Source: Xenorhabdus sp. IM139775
Lineage (GTDB): Bacteria; Pseudomonadota; Gammaproteobacteria; Enterobacterales; Enterobacteriaceae
Length of the DNA: 33,492 bases
Assembly: GCF_028598745.1 (NCBI RefSeq)
Contig: NZ_JAQRFK010000035.1
Span: forward strand, 1-33,492
Direction of reading: 5' to 3'
Of the stretch, positions 1 through 10,160 are shown one piece after another. A program made the translations under genes and the position numbers. The notes beneath the pieces were generated by a model. It was not told the DNA's origin. It worked only from the letters and a program-made list of their open reading frames with translations, and ran no database searches. Numbering within the stretch: the stretch's first letter is position 1; the number at the start of each line of letters is the position of its first letter.

Positions 1-26
1 GTTGATTTACAAAGTGACTCTATTCT

Positions 27-3000
27 CGGTTTATCCCCGTACTCACGGGGAACACGGTATCAACAGGCTCTCGACCGTGACGGAGTTCGGTTTATCCCCG
101 TACTCACGGGGAACACCTTAAAAAAACACACATCCATGTTTGAATTTCCGGTTTATCCCCGTACTCACGGGGAACACGCAGATGCATTAACAAATGAGTT
201 AACTGATGCCGGTTTATCCCCGTACTCACGGGGAACACAGGCTGAGCTGCAAAAGTACGGTTACAAATTACGGTTTATCCCCGTACTCACGGGGAACACA
301 TATGAATTATTGGTTAATATTTTTTTATGTGCGGTTTATCCCCGTACTCACGGGGAACACATAAAGCAAAGGATGATTTTTCAGATAGAGTTCGGTTTAT
401 CCCCGTACTCACGGGGAACACTAAATCCCATTTTGCCAGACTCAGGTTTTCCGCGGTTTATCCCCGTACTCACGGGGAACACGAATTCATTGCTGATACT
501 GGTTGTGCTGACCACGGTTTATCCCCGTACTCACGGGGAACACTTGAATGGCGTCTATACAAGCGTCTCTGCCCCCGGTTTATCCCCGTACTCACGGGGA
601 ACACCGATTTGGCGGTTCTTGAGCGCTGGTGTGTGGCGGTTTATCCCCGTACTCACGGGGAACACAAATAGGGAAACTGCCCCATGATGAAGTAACGCGG
701 TTTATCCCCGTACTCACGGGGAACACGCACAGTTTCGGCCAGCGCATGGGCTGCGGTGCCGGTTTATCCCCGTACTCACGGGGAACACCTTTCCCAGATA
801 CGTTTGCAGGATAATGCGACCGGTTTATCCCCGTACTCACGGGGAACACTTTGTTTTTTTGGGGTTTATTTCGGACAATTTCGGTTTATCCCCGTACTCA
901 CGGGGAACACATGTGTCTTGCTGTCAATATAGAAGACGTCAACGGTTTATCCCCGTACTCACGGGGAACACCGGCCTAACCGTTGCGCGTTTTCATCCAA
1001 CTGCGGTTTATCCCCGTACTCACGGGGAACACTTGGGGCAAAATTGCTACCGTGACAGTAATGGCGGTTTATCCCCGTACTCACGGGGAACACTTTGCGA
1101 TGTTTTTAAAGCTGTTAATAACAGCCGGTTTATCCCCGTACTCACGGGGAACACGCTGTCTTTTTCATCGAGTTGCGCTAATAGTTCGGTTTATCCCCGT
1201 ACTCACGGGGAACACGAAGCGATTTCTGTAGACGAATTCAGCGAACGCGGTTTATCCCCGTACTCACGGGGAACACTTATCGTACCCGGCGTGGGTTTCC
1301 ATATCTTCCGGTTTATCCCCGTACTCACGGGGAACACAATTTGAAGTTCTGCGCTTTGTTCTCACTGTTCGGTTTATCCCCGTACTCACGGGGAACACAT
1401 AATTCATATCAATGAAGATGGCGACACAACCGGTTTATCCCCGTACTCACGGGGAACACGCTACCGTTGACGATAAACCCGTGTATATAGCCGGTTTATC
1501 CCCGTACTCACGGGGAACACTAATAATGGTCATCTAGGCTCTGTACTGACACCGGTTTATCCCCGTACTCACGGGGAACACTCATTATTCTATTCCTCGA
1601 ATTCGTGCTATTTCGGTTTATCCCCGTACTCACGGGGAACACGGGGTTGTTATTGCGTATGCCTCTGGTCATTACGGTTTATCCCCGTACTCACGGGGAA
1701 CACTTGATAGAAAAAGATGAGCAGGGATTTTTTTACGGTTTATCCCCGTACTCACGGGGAACACCCACTGACCGCTCAGGCTACTGCACTGATCACCGGT
1801 TTATCCCCGTACTCACGGGGAACACATTTAGTAATTTACCCATATATACGGGCATTCCGGTTTATCCCCGTACTCACGGGGAACACCCATATTCGGCAGA
1901 CTCAAACCGACAGAACCGCGGTTTATCCCCGTACTCACGGGGAACACGCCAGCTGCCAATACGTTAATAAAGCGGTCGGCGGTTTATCCCCGTACTCACG
2001 GGGAACACCTTGGGTTGCTGCGGGCTGCCTTTGCCGGTGCCGGTTTATCCCCGTACTCACGGGGAACACTGATCGTAATTAATGTTACAATAATTGTTGT
2101 ACGGTTTATCCCCGTACTCACGGGGAACACATCAGCCCATTCAGGCAGAGGGATACCACGTTCGGTTTATCCCCGTACTCACGGGGAACACTGTTGGGAC
2201 CACGGTCCCAACATTGGCCAGTTCGGTTTATCCCCGTACTCACGGGGAACACCCTGCCAGCAATGATTCAGCAGGCGAGCTGGTCGGTTTATCCCCGTAC
2301 TCACGGGGAACACCTGATAACGCAATGGAGAAAATTTCCAAAGTTCGGTTTATCCCCGTACTCACGGGGAACACTGGCAGGGAATAGCCCCGTTGAGCCG
2401 CGAACCGCGGTTTATCCCCGTACTCACGGGGAACACGTGTTGACAAAGCTACCGCCATTTTGGATGCGCGGTTTATCCCCGTACTCACGGGGAACACAAT
2501 CGACCACGGAACCATCCTCGTAGGTACCGCGGTTTATCCCCGTACTCACGGGGAACACGCCACTATTCCTAACATTGTAGCTGCCATCCACGGTTTATCC
2601 CCGTACTCACGGGGAACACGATCTACTAAAATCATCATCCCTTCCGGTATGCGGTTTATCCCCGTACTCACGGGGAACACGAACAGACTGGGGTTACCGT
2701 GACCCTCGATGCCGGTTTATCCCCGTACTCACGGGGAACACATGCCCGAAGATAGTTTTACTGCCCAAATGTACGGTTTATCCCCGTACTCACGGGGAAC
2801 ACCGGAGAAATATGTAATCGGGAACGAACAGCGTCGGTTTATCCCCGTACTCACGGGGAACACTGATTCAAAATGGTCATGTATGCCCTGACTGCCGGTT
2901 TATCCCCGTACTCACGGGGAACACGAAGTCAGTCAACCTATTGGTGATTTGGCTCACGGTTTATCCCCGTACTCACGGGGAACACTGGGTATGGGTAATT

Positions 3001-3595
3001 AGGCATACTTACTCTCCCGGTTTATCCCCGTACTCACGGGGAACACGCATCATAACAGTTGCTAAATAACCGGCCGCGCGGTTTATCCCCGTACTCACGG
3101 GGAACACAGCCCGTGATTGTACCCAGACATGAGCAATGCCGGTTTATCCCCGTACTCACGGGGAACACACATCAGGACCGCCCCATTCCAGCACCTGATA
3201 CGGTTTATCCCCGTACTCACGGGGAACACTGAAATACGAACTAATAGTTAAACTATTATTACGGTTTATCCCCGTACTCACGGGGAACACGTGCTCCCCC
3301 GCCAGCCATGCGAGCATTCGCCCGGTTTATCCCCGTACTCACGGGGAACACTCATGAAGCGGCTTATCTTTCCAGCAGCCGCGCGGTTTATCCCCGTACT
3401 CACGGGGAACACGCCCCGTAGGTACGGATACGGTAGAGTAGTGGCGGTTTATCCCCGTACTCACGGGGAACACCTCTTGTACTATCAAACTGATACATAA
3501 CTGTACGGTTTATCCCCGTACTCACGGGGAACACACGAATTAACGCCGTACCATCGCGCAGATTTTCGGTTTATCCCCGTACTCACGGGGAACAC
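27..3595 (-). CRISPR. Type I-E CRISPR array, 59 repeats
   Basis: I count 59 copies of a 29-nt repeat whose plus-strand form starts CGGTTTATCCCCG and ends CGGGGAACAC, around a 7-bp inverted repeat (TCCCCGT/ACGGGGA). The first is at 27-55 and the last at 3567-3595. They enclose 58 complete spacers: 56 of 32 nt (period 61) and two of 33 nt (727-759 and 2375-2407). Bases 1-26 are a partial spacer, so the array continues left of the window. I saw no repeat variant. On the minus strand the repeat reads GTGTTCCCC...ATAAACCG, the Cas6e-processed type I-E form with 5' handle ATAAACCG. Transcription should therefore run right to left from the leader above 3595, with spacer seeds at their high-coordinate ends. 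No cas genes are present here, so the subtype rests on the repeat and spacer geometry. Confidence 0.98.
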
Positions 3596-3700
3596 TCTAA
3601 TTTTATCCAGCTGTTTTATAATCGTTTTTTAGGGCGAAAAAATTCTACCATTTTTTCAGCCTATAAATTAGTGAAATTCTTCCGTTCATCTTTCCTGATT
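3596..3700 (-). promoter_or_regulatory. CRISPR leader
   Basis: This is AT-rich DNA directly flanking the last repeat. Read on the minus strand, it ends AAAATTAGA immediately before the repeat. It also carries GGTAGA followed by a CCTAAAAAACGATTA block 30-50 nt upstream of the repeat. This resembles the E. coli type I-E leader as I remember it (GGTAGA, CTTAAAAAATCATTA, TTTAGA), where the AT block hosts IHF bending during spacer acquisition. Placing the promoter and integration end here is inference from repeat orientation, A+T content and that resemblance. The outer limit is approximate. Confidence 0.75.
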
Positions 3701-3947
3701 TATTATCTGTAATACAGGTCGCATTTCATTCACATCTTCTATCTTCATTTATCAAATTATGTTATTTACATCACAGTAATACTCATCATTACCTGCCGGT
3801 ATTTGATATCAGGCAGCATAAAAAAGAGCATATTTTATTATTGTGATGAAAGAAGAATTAGACTGAATATGGGAAGGTATTAAAGGAGCCTTTAGCAGGC
3901 TCCTCTGGGAAAATATCAATGTCCTATAAAAGGTGAGTTTTTTATTC
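3701..3947. other. Intergenic region between CRISPR leader and dsbB
   Basis: AT-rich DNA with no convincing ORF. It contains TGATATCA flanked by CTGCC and GGCAG near 3793-3815, a weak hairpin. The dsbB terminator candidate at 3884-3904 is listed separately. No cas gene or cas remnant is visible between the leader and dsbB. Confidence 0.6.
3884..3904 (-). terminator. Candidate dsbB terminator
   Basis: A perfect 7-bp stem, AGGAGCC (3884-3890) and GGCTCCT (3898-3904), with a 7-nt loop. It lies 44 nt past the dsbB stop. On the minus strand the stem is followed by TTAAT, so the U-tract is short and the call moderate. Confidence 0.5.
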
Positions 3948-4466
3948 TTAAAATCTCCTTTGAACCCGAAAAAACTGACTCACTAGTACCAATATGCCCA
4001 CTAACAGATAAGCGGCAAAAATACCAATCAGCCATTGCGGCATATCCAGCGTTAAAAATTCCCACTGTTTTATCGAACAATCCCCAAGTGCCTGAAACAC
4101 CGAAGGCAGCCAGTCATTCAGGGGTAACCATGATGGGAATTGAACAAAAAACTCACAAGTATTAAAAGGAGAAGGATACAACTGCATCATGGTGTGATCC
4201 CATGCCAGTTGCAATCCTTGCCATGCACTGTAAATCCACAGCAGAATTGCCAACCAGCGCAACGGTGTTTTAGGCGCAATTGCCCCAAGCAGCGCAGCGA
4301 CTAAAATACCCAATAATGCAACACGCTCGTAAATGCACATTACGCAGGGTTGTAATTGCATCACATGTTGAAAATAGAGAGCTGTCGCTTCCAGGATAAG
4401 AGCGGTCAACGCCATCAATAACCATGCGCCTCGCCCTTGGGAACTCTGTTTTAAAAATTGAAACAT
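3948..4466 (-). CDS. dsbB: Disulfide bond formation protein B
   Basis: Inner-membrane quinone reductase that reoxidises periplasmic DsbA and passes electrons to ubiquinone or menaquinone. The 172-residue product has four hydrophobic segments. Both essential cysteine pairs sit at the E. coli positions: Cys41-Cys44 in PCVMCIYER, and Cys104 with Cys130 in the second periplasmic loop ([14 protein letters not shown]). I chose ATG at 4464-4466 ([15 protein letters not shown]), which gives the family length and has GGGAAGAAAAG upstream; an in-frame TTG at 4490 would add eight residues. It lies downstream of nhaB on the same strand, but a strong terminator separates them, so it is probably transcribed alone. 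Confidence 0.97.
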   Translation of the reverse strand: MFQFLKQSSQGRGAWLLMALTALILEATALYFQHVMQLQPCVMCIYERVALLGILVAALLGAIAPKTPLRWLAILLWIYSAWQGLQLAWDHTMMQLYPSPFNTCEFFVQFPSWLPLNDWLPSVFQALGDCSIKQWEFLTLDMPQWLIGIFAAYLLVGILVLVSQFFRVQRRF

Positions 4467-4579
4467 TTTCTTTTCTTCCCATTTTTTCAAGATAAATAAT
4501 TGGCTTATTGTGCCGTGTCATCCGTCATAAAAAAATAAAATTAAAAGCAATTGAGCTATTTTTCAGGAAAGCGATGATG

Positions 4580-4617
4580 AAAAAAGCCGGATAGTAAGCA
4601 AAACTACACTATCCGGC
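4580..4617 (-). terminator. Rho-independent terminator of nhaB
   Basis: A perfect 10-bp stem, GCCGGATAGT (4586-4595) and ACTATCCGGC (4608-4617), with a 12-nt loop. On the minus strand it is followed directly by TTTTTT. It sits 28 nt past the nhaB stop and isolates dsbB from nhaB transcription. Confidence 0.88.
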
Positions 4618-4645
4618 AGGAGATAATGATAAATTCAGTGAACCA

Positions 4646-6193
4646 TTATAGTGGCGTGAGCAAACCGAGTTTGATCAGATATTCCGTCACGGGCACCAAC
4701 CAAAATTCAACACACAACAAACCCACCAGAGTCATCACAATGGTATAAGGCAACGCCATCATTACCATGCGGCCATAAGAGAGACGGATCAGCGGAGATA
4801 AGGCGGAAGTCAGCAAGAACAGGAAAGCAGCCTGCCCGTTAGGCGTTGCCACGGATGGCAAATTAGTTCCTGTATTGATGGCAACGGCCAGATATTCATA
4901 CTGTTGTTGTGAAATTAAGCCGTTTTTCAGGGCGGACAGTGCTTCGTTAATATAAACCGTACCGACGAAGACGTTATCAGAAACCGCAGAGAGTAACCCG
5001 TTGAACAAGTAAAATAAGGAAAGTTGGGAAGCAGGTGAAGACTGCAAGACAAATTGAATAAAAGGCGTAAACAGTTGTTGGTCAATAATCACGGCAACAA
5101 TAGAGAAAAACACCGTTAACAGTGCTGTAAACGGTAAGGCTTCCTCGAATGCTTTACCCAGTGCATGCTCTTCGGTAATACCACAGAAGGTGGTCGCTAA
5201 GATAATGACTGACAGGCCAATCAGACCCACTTCGGCAAAATGAAAAGCCAGTGCCACAATCAGCCAAATGCCGATCAAGGCCTGAACGACAAGTTGGGCT
5301 TTTTCTTGGCGGGTGCGTTTTTCACTGGATTTTTGGTCATAATCTTTCAGGACAGAGCGGACACGCTCAGGCAATTCAGCGCCGTAACCAAACAGTTTAA
5401 AATGCTCGACCAGCAAACAAACCAGCAAGCCACAAATAAACACCGGAAGGGTGACGGGAGACATACGGATAAAGAATGTAGCAAAATCCCAACCGACGTG
5501 TTTAGCAATAATCAGATTTTGGGGTTCACCGACCATCGTCATTACGCCGCCCAGCGCGGTGCCAACCCCCGCATGCATCATCAGGCTGCGTAAAAATGCC
5601 CGGAATTGTTCCAGCGTCTGTCTTTTATCCTCACTGTCAATGCACTTATCATCACTCAGTCCATCAACGTTACCATTGTGGGAAACAAATTGGTGATAGA
5701 TGGCGTAAAACCCGACTGAGACACTGATGACGACAGCAATGACGGTCAGGGCATCAAGGAAAGCGGACAAAAAAGCACTCGCCAGACAAAATGCCAGTGC
5801 CAGCATTTTCTTGGAGCGGATACTTAACAGCAGTTTCGTGAAAACAAACAGCAGTAATTGTTTCATGAAATAAATGCCCGCAACCATGAAAATTAGCAAT
5901 AAAATAACTTCCAGGTTGTTGGCAATCTCATGGCCGACTTGTTTTGGTGAAGTCATCCCGATGATGATGGCTTCAATGGCGAGTAACCCACCGGGTTGCA
6001 GGGGATAGCATTTTAGTGCCATTGCAAGTGTGAAGATAAACTCAACAACCAGCATCCAGCCAGCAGCAAAGGGGCTGACAAATAAATAGACCAGCGGATT
6101 GACGATCAGAAAAACAATGATAGCCAGTTTATACCAATCCGGCGAGTTGCCGAGAAAGTTTTTCACTACAGCACGTTGCATACTGATTTCCAT
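4646..6193 (-). CDS. nhaB: Na+/H+ antiporter NhaB
   Basis: Cytoplasmic-membrane sodium/proton antiporter that expels Na+ and helps hold internal pH. From ATG at 6191-6193 the product is 515 residues, close to the 513 of E. coli NhaB, and starts [15 protein letters not shown] as in that family. Many hydrophobic segments run throughout. Recognisable NhaB blocks are [51 protein letters not shown] and [19 protein letters not shown] longer frame to 6292 exists, but its first 33 residues do not match the family. The chosen start has AGAGGA about 12 nt upstream. The gene is divergent from fadR across 271 bases, the dsbB-nhaB-fadR arrangement also seen in E. coli. Confidence 0.96.
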   Translation of the reverse strand: MEISMQRAVVKNFLGNSPDWYKLAIIVFLIVNPLVYLFVSPFAAGWMLVVEFIFTLAMALKCYPLQPGGLLAIEAIIIGMTSPKQVGHEIANNLEVILLLIFMVAGIYFMKQLLLFVFTKLLLSIRSKKMLALAFCLASAFLSAFLDALTVIAVVISVSVGFYAIYHQFVSHNGNVDGLSDDKCIDSEDKRQTLEQFRAFLRSLMMHAGVGTALGGVMTMVGEPQNLIIAKHVGWDFATFFIRMSPVTLPVFICGLLVCLLVEHFKLFGYGAELPERVRSVLKDYDQKSSEKRTRQEKAQLVVQALIGIWLIVALAFHFAEVGLIGLSVIILATTFCGITEEHALGKAFEEALPFTALLTVFFSIVAVIIDQQLFTPFIQFVLQSSPASQLSLFYLFNGLLSAVSDNVFVGTVYINEALSALKNGLISQQQYEYLAVAINTGTNLPSVATPNGQAAFLFLLTSALSPLIRLSYGRMVMMALPYTIVMTLVGLLCVEFWLVPVTEYLIKLGLLTPL

Positions 6194-6464
6194 TATTATT
6201 AACATTCCTCTTTGTAGGTACGTGGAACAAATCCAGGCAGCTATACATTTAAATAACTCTATAAAAATATAGCGGTATAGTACGCCCAACACGATCGCAA
6301 ATTAAGGGCATTAGCGCATAGTTAATCCGCAAATGATGGCATTTTTTATGAGCCCTTTCACTCTTTCACGGTTTATTTACTAGGTAACTATATCGAGCAA
6401 GCACATTCTGGTATGATCCACCGCTATTATTAGCCAAGAAAACTGCTTTGGAATAATTAAAATT

Positions 6465-7187
6465 ATGGTAATTAAGGCTCAAAGTCCAGCGAGTTTCGCG
6501 GAAGAGTATATCATTGAAAGCATTTGGAATAATCGTTTTCCGCCCGGTTCCATACTGCCAGCAGAACGTGAATTATCTGAATTGATCGGTGTCACCCGTA
6601 CAACCTTGCGTGAAGTGTTGCAGCGCCTTGCCCGTGATGGTTGGTTGACGATTCAGCATGGAAAGCCAACCAAGGTTAATAATTTCTGGGAGACATCCGG
6701 CCTTAATATTCTGGAAACGTTGGCGCGCCTTGATCATGATCGCGTTCCCCAGTTGATTGATAACTTATTGGCCGTGCGAACTAATATCGCCGCCATCTTT
6801 ATCCGTACCGCATTCAGGAACAATCCCGAGAAATCGCTGGAAGTTCTGGCGGAAAAAGAACATGTGGAAGATACTGCCGAGTCTTTCAGTGCTGTGGATT
6901 ATGATATTTTCCGTGGCTTGGCTTTTGCGTCAGGAAATCCGATTTATGGTTTGATTATTAATGGGCTGAAAGGGTTGTATACCCGGGTTGGCCGTTATTA
7001 TTTCTCCAGCCCTGAAGCACGTGATCTGGCATTGAATTTCTACCAGCAATTAAGCTCACTGTGTCAGGAAAAATCCCATGAAAAAATCATTGATTGTGTG
7101 CGTAATTATGGTAAGGAAAGCGGCACTATCTGGCATAGTATGCAAAGCATTATGATCAATGAATTATCCGCAGGATCAATGAATTAA
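6465..7187 (+). CDS. fadR: Fatty acid metabolism regulator FadR
   Basis: GntR-family transcription factor that represses fatty-acid degradation genes and activates unsaturated fatty-acid synthesis; long-chain acyl-CoA releases it from DNA. The 240-residue protein begins [16 protein letters not shown]. The N-terminal winged helix (about residues 8-75) includes [20 protein letters not shown], and [12 protein letters not shown] opens the helical acyl-CoA-binding domain. Identity to E. coli FadR (239 residues) is very high in the DNA-binding half and lower near the C-terminus. The Shine-Dalgarno is weak (TTTGGA, about 14 nt upstream), but the start matches the family. It stands alone; ycgB, which follows in E. 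coli, is missing. Confidence 0.97.
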   Translation: MVIKAQSPASFAEEYIIESIWNNRFPPGSILPAERELSELIGVTRTTLREVLQRLARDGWLTIQHGKPTKVNNFWETSGLNILETLARLDHDRVPQLIDNLLAVRTNIAAIFIRTAFRNNPEKSLEVLAEKEHVEDTAESFSAVDYDIFRGLAFASGNPIYGLIINGLKGLYTRVGRYYFSSPEARDLALNFYQQLSSLCQEKSHEKIIDCVRNYGKESGTIWHSMQSIMINELSAGSMN

Positions 7188-7747
7188 TGTAAGCACGTCT
7201 TGGTTAGTTAAATTCTTCTTTTTTTGATTACCTCGCTATCAGTTGCATTTGATTTACCCCAGTTATGTAGTGATATCACGATCCGGTCATATAATGTCAA
7301 TTATATGATGCAGGATTATCTATGTTTCTGGGGCATTTCTCTAATCAGTCGTTAACCGCCCTCCCAACTGTGTAATTCAATTTTTTAAATTATTATTCTA
7401 TTTAATCAAGATTGAAATTATATAAAAATCTATAAATTTATTTTTATGTGGAATTATATAAATATCGCACTTGTGAATTTAATGTTTCTTTTTTGCCGTG
7501 AAAATCTCTTTAACAGGTAGAAAATCAAGGGGATAAGCGGAATTTTCACCTGTTATAATTCATTGATTTTAAGGTGTTTTTATGAATTCGCCTCGTGTTT
7601 TGAAGAAAGGCGCTTTTTGTATTTTGTAATTAAAATGTGACTCAAATCCTAAAAGTTAATTAATTGTGCCGTAGTCTATTATTCTGTATTGGATTTTTAT
7701 GTTCAGCATATTATTCTTGAATATATCATTGATTAGTAGGGGGTAGA
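7188..7747. other. fadR-dadA intergenic region, AT-rich
   Basis: 560 bases without a credible gene; E. coli has ycgB between these two genes and I see no remnant of it. Palindromes: GTGATATCAC at 7270-7279, and TCATATAAT/ATTATATGA at 7287-7308 with a 4-nt loop. A TGTGA half site lies at 7636-7640. The dadA promoter must lie here, but I could not fix its elements. Confidence 0.6.
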
Positions 7748-9049
7748 ATGAAGATCCTTATTTTAGGCAGCGGTGTTATTGGCGTAACCAGCGCATGGTA
7801 TCTTGCTCAGGCAGGCCATGAAGTTATCGTCATTGATCGCCAGAATAGTGCCGCGGAAGAAACCAGTGCCGCTAATGCCGGCCAAATCTCACCGGGATAC
7901 TCAACCCCTTGGGGGGCGCCAGGTATCCCACTGAAAGCAATCAAGTGGATATTTCAACGCCATGCACCTTTGGCTGTTCGTCCTGATGGTTCTTTGCTCC
8001 AGTTGCGCTGGATGTGGCAAATGCTGCGCAATTGCGATGCAAGCCATTACGCGATGAATAAAAGCAGAATGGTACGCCTGGCAGAATATAGCCGTGACTG
8101 CATTAAACAATTAAGAACCGATACCGGGATCCAATATGAGGGGCGGCAGGCAGGAACCCTGCAATTGTTCAGAACCACCAAGCAATTTGATAATGCGGCT
8201 AATGATATTAAGGTGTTAGAACAAGAAGGCGTTCCTTATCGGTTATTGACTGCCGAGCAGTTGGCTACCGTGGAACCCGCGCTTGCCAATACTTCTCATA
8301 AACTGACCGGCGGATTGCAATTACCTAATGATGAAACGGGTGATTGTCAGGTTTTTACCAAGGCCCTGGCTAAAATGGCGGAAGACATTGGGGTGAAGTT
8401 TATATTCAATAAGCACGTTAGACAGATTTTGGTGGAGGGAAATAAAATCACGGGTATTCAATGTGATGATGGCGTGATGTTAGCGGATCACTATGTGGTG
8501 GCGATGGGATCTTATTCCACGGAGATATTGAAAGATTTAGTCAAAATTCCGGTTTATCCAATGAAAGGGTATTCATTGACGATGCCGATCATGGACGAAG
8601 CCAAAGCGCCTGTCTCAACGGTGCTGGATGAAACTTACAAGATTGCGATTACCCGTTTTGATAATCGTATTCGTGTTGGTGGCATGGCGGAAGTCGTCGG
8701 ATTTAATTTGAATGTTCCCCAGAATCGTTGTGAAACATTAAAAATGGTTGTTCAGGATCTCTATCACAATGGTGGTAATATCACAGAAGCGTCATTTTGG
8801 GCAGGTTTGCGCCCTATGACACCGGATGGTACACCTATCGTGGGGCCAACCAAGTATGCGAATCTTTATTTAAATACTGGGCATGGAACACTGGGTTGGA
8901 CGATGGCCTGTGGTTCAGGGAAGTTACTGGCGGATTTAATCTCTGGCAAAAAGCCCGATATTGCGGCAGATGATCTCTCTGTATTCAGATACATTGACGG
9001 CTTCAATATAAAAGTGTTTCCAATGAAGCCTCATTTACATACTGCATAA
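7748..9049 (+). CDS. dadA: D-amino acid dehydrogenase small subunit
   Basis: Membrane-associated flavoprotein that oxidises D-alanine and other D-amino acids to the 2-oxo acid and ammonia, passing electrons to the respiratory chain. The 433-residue protein starts with an FAD-binding beta-alpha-beta fold ([15 protein letters not shown], then VIVIDR). It keeps the DadA blocks [68 protein letters not shown] and [16 protein letters not shown]. Length matches E. coli DadA (432). A good ribosome site (AGGGGGTAGA) precedes the ATG. dadX follows after 27 nt, so the two form the dadAX operon for alanine catabolism. Confidence 0.97.
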   Translation: MKILILGSGVIGVTSAWYLAQAGHEVIVIDRQNSAAEETSAANAGQISPGYSTPWGAPGIPLKAIKWIFQRHAPLAVRPDGSLLQLRWMWQMLRNCDASHYAMNKSRMVRLAEYSRDCIKQLRTDTGIQYEGRQAGTLQLFRTTKQFDNAANDIKVLEQEGVPYRLLTAEQLATVEPALANTSHKLTGGLQLPNDETGDCQVFTKALAKMAEDIGVKFIFNKHVRQILVEGNKITGIQCDDGVMLADHYVVAMGSYSTEILKDLVKIPVYPMKGYSLTMPIMDEAKAPVSTVLDETYKIAITRFDNRIRVGGMAEVVGFNLNVPQNRCETLKMVVQDLYHNGGNITEASFWAGLRPMTPDGTPIVGPTKYANLYLNTGHGTLGWTMACGSGKLLADLISGKKPDIAADDLSVFRYIDGFNIKVFPMKPHLHTA

Positions 9050-9076
9050 ATTCATAAACGATAAGAAGGGGTCGTC

Positions 9077-10144
9077 ATGCCACGTCCTATTTTGGCAACG
9101 ATCCATCTCGATGCATTCCGCCATAATTTGTCGGTTATTCGCCAAAAAGTGGGTAACAGTAAAATTTGGTCGGTAGTCAAAGCGAATGCGTATGGGCATG
9201 GATTGGACAGAATATGGCAATCACTCATGCAGACAGATGGATTTGCACTGCTTGACATGAATGAAGCTATTTATTTAAGGGAGCAGGGATGGCAAGGGCC
9301 AATCTTGCTATTGGAAGGTTTTTTCAAGCCTGCGGATTTGCAGATTATCGATAAGTACCGTCTGACAACCGCAGTACATAGTCATTGGCAGCTTGATGAG
9401 ATAGAAAAAGCCAGATTGGATAATCCCATTGATATCTATTTAAAACTTAATAGCGGTATGAATCGATTGGGATTCACCTCAGAAGAGTATCCACAGATAG
9501 TTTCAATGGCGAGAGGGATTAACAATATTCATTCAGTCACTTTGATGACCCATTTTGCTAATTCAGATAATGAAGTAGGTGTTGATGGACAATTTGCGGT
9601 TGTTGAACAGCTGCAAATGCGTGCATTGCCTCATTGCCTGGCGAATTCTGGTGCTGTGTTATGGCACCCGAAAACACACGCAGACTGGGTGCGGCCGGGT
9701 ATCATTCTTTATGGCGCATCCCCAAGTGGAAAGTGGTGTGATATTGTCGATGTTGGATTGAAATCCGTCATGACATTGCAAAGTGAAGTGATTGCCGTGC
9801 ATGAGCTTCCCAAAGGAGAAAAAATTGGTTATGGCAGCCGTTTTGCGACCCAGAAGCCGATTCGTGTCGGTACCGTGGCCTGTGGTTATGCGGATGGATA
9901 TCCGCGGCATGCGCCAACGGGAACACCGGTTATCGTGGGGGGTGTTCGCACCCGATTATTGGGCGCGATATCAATGGATATGATGACGGTTGATTTAACA
10001 CCATGCCCAGAGGCAAACGTAGGCAGTATTGTCGAGTTATGGGGAGAAAACCTGCCCGTAGATGAAGTTGCCGCATCGGCCGGAACCATTGGTTATGAGC
10101 TTTTGTGTGCTTTAGCGAAGCGTGTTCCTGTCATTGCGGTTTAA
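9077..10144 (+). CDS. dadX: Alanine racemase, catabolic
   Basis: PLP enzyme that interconverts L- and D-alanine. Beside dadA it feeds L-alanine into oxidation; it also supplies D-alanine for peptidoglycan. The 355-residue protein has the PLP lysine in [12 protein letters not shown] (Lys35) and the catalytic tyrosine in IGYGSRFA (about Tyr252). It also has NSGMNRLGF and [14 protein letters not shown], and ends [17 protein letters not shown], all typical of DadX/Alr. Ribosome site AAGAAGGGG. It follows dadA by 27 nt with no terminator between, so co-transcription is likely. It could equally be called alr; I prefer dadX from the operon context. Confidence 0.95.
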   Translation: MPRPILATIHLDAFRHNLSVIRQKVGNSKIWSVVKANAYGHGLDRIWQSLMQTDGFALLDMNEAIYLREQGWQGPILLLEGFFKPADLQIIDKYRLTTAVHSHWQLDEIEKARLDNPIDIYLKLNSGMNRLGFTSEEYPQIVSMARGINNIHSVTLMTHFANSDNEVGVDGQFAVVEQLQMRALPHCLANSGAVLWHPKTHADWVRPGIILYGASPSGKWCDIVDVGLKSVMTLQSEVIAVHELPKGEKIGYGSRFATQKPIRVGTVACGYADGYPRHAPTGTPVIVGGVRTRLLGAISMDMMTVDLTPCPEANVGSIVELWGENLPVDEVAASAGTIGYELLCALAKRVPVIAV

Positions 10145-10160
10145 TCCTTTTTATATCCCA

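Noticed and set aside
136-3500. Numerous ORFs of 60-183 codons inside the CRISPR array, on both strands
   Set aside because: They are translations of the repeats. The 61-base period is not a multiple of three, so repeats cycle through VYPRTHGEH, GLSPYSRGT and RFIPVLTGNT (or FPVSTGINR and VPREYGDKP on the other strand). No ribosome sites or independent protein features.
56-3566. Self-targeting spacers against genes in this window
   Set aside because: Reading the spacers against the window by eye I recognised no match outside the array; a proper search was not possible, so this is only a weak negative.
5240-5696. Plus-strand frames within nhaB, and similar frames antisense to gapA, sppA, adhE and others
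   Set aside because: They are complementary-strand shadows of well-recognised proteins, with no family resemblance or translation signals.
7631-7655. A CRP site upstream of dadA (TGTGA at 7636-7640)
   Set aside because: The second half (TCCTA) matches poorly; E. coli dadAX is CRP-controlled as I recall, but this element is not convincing alone.
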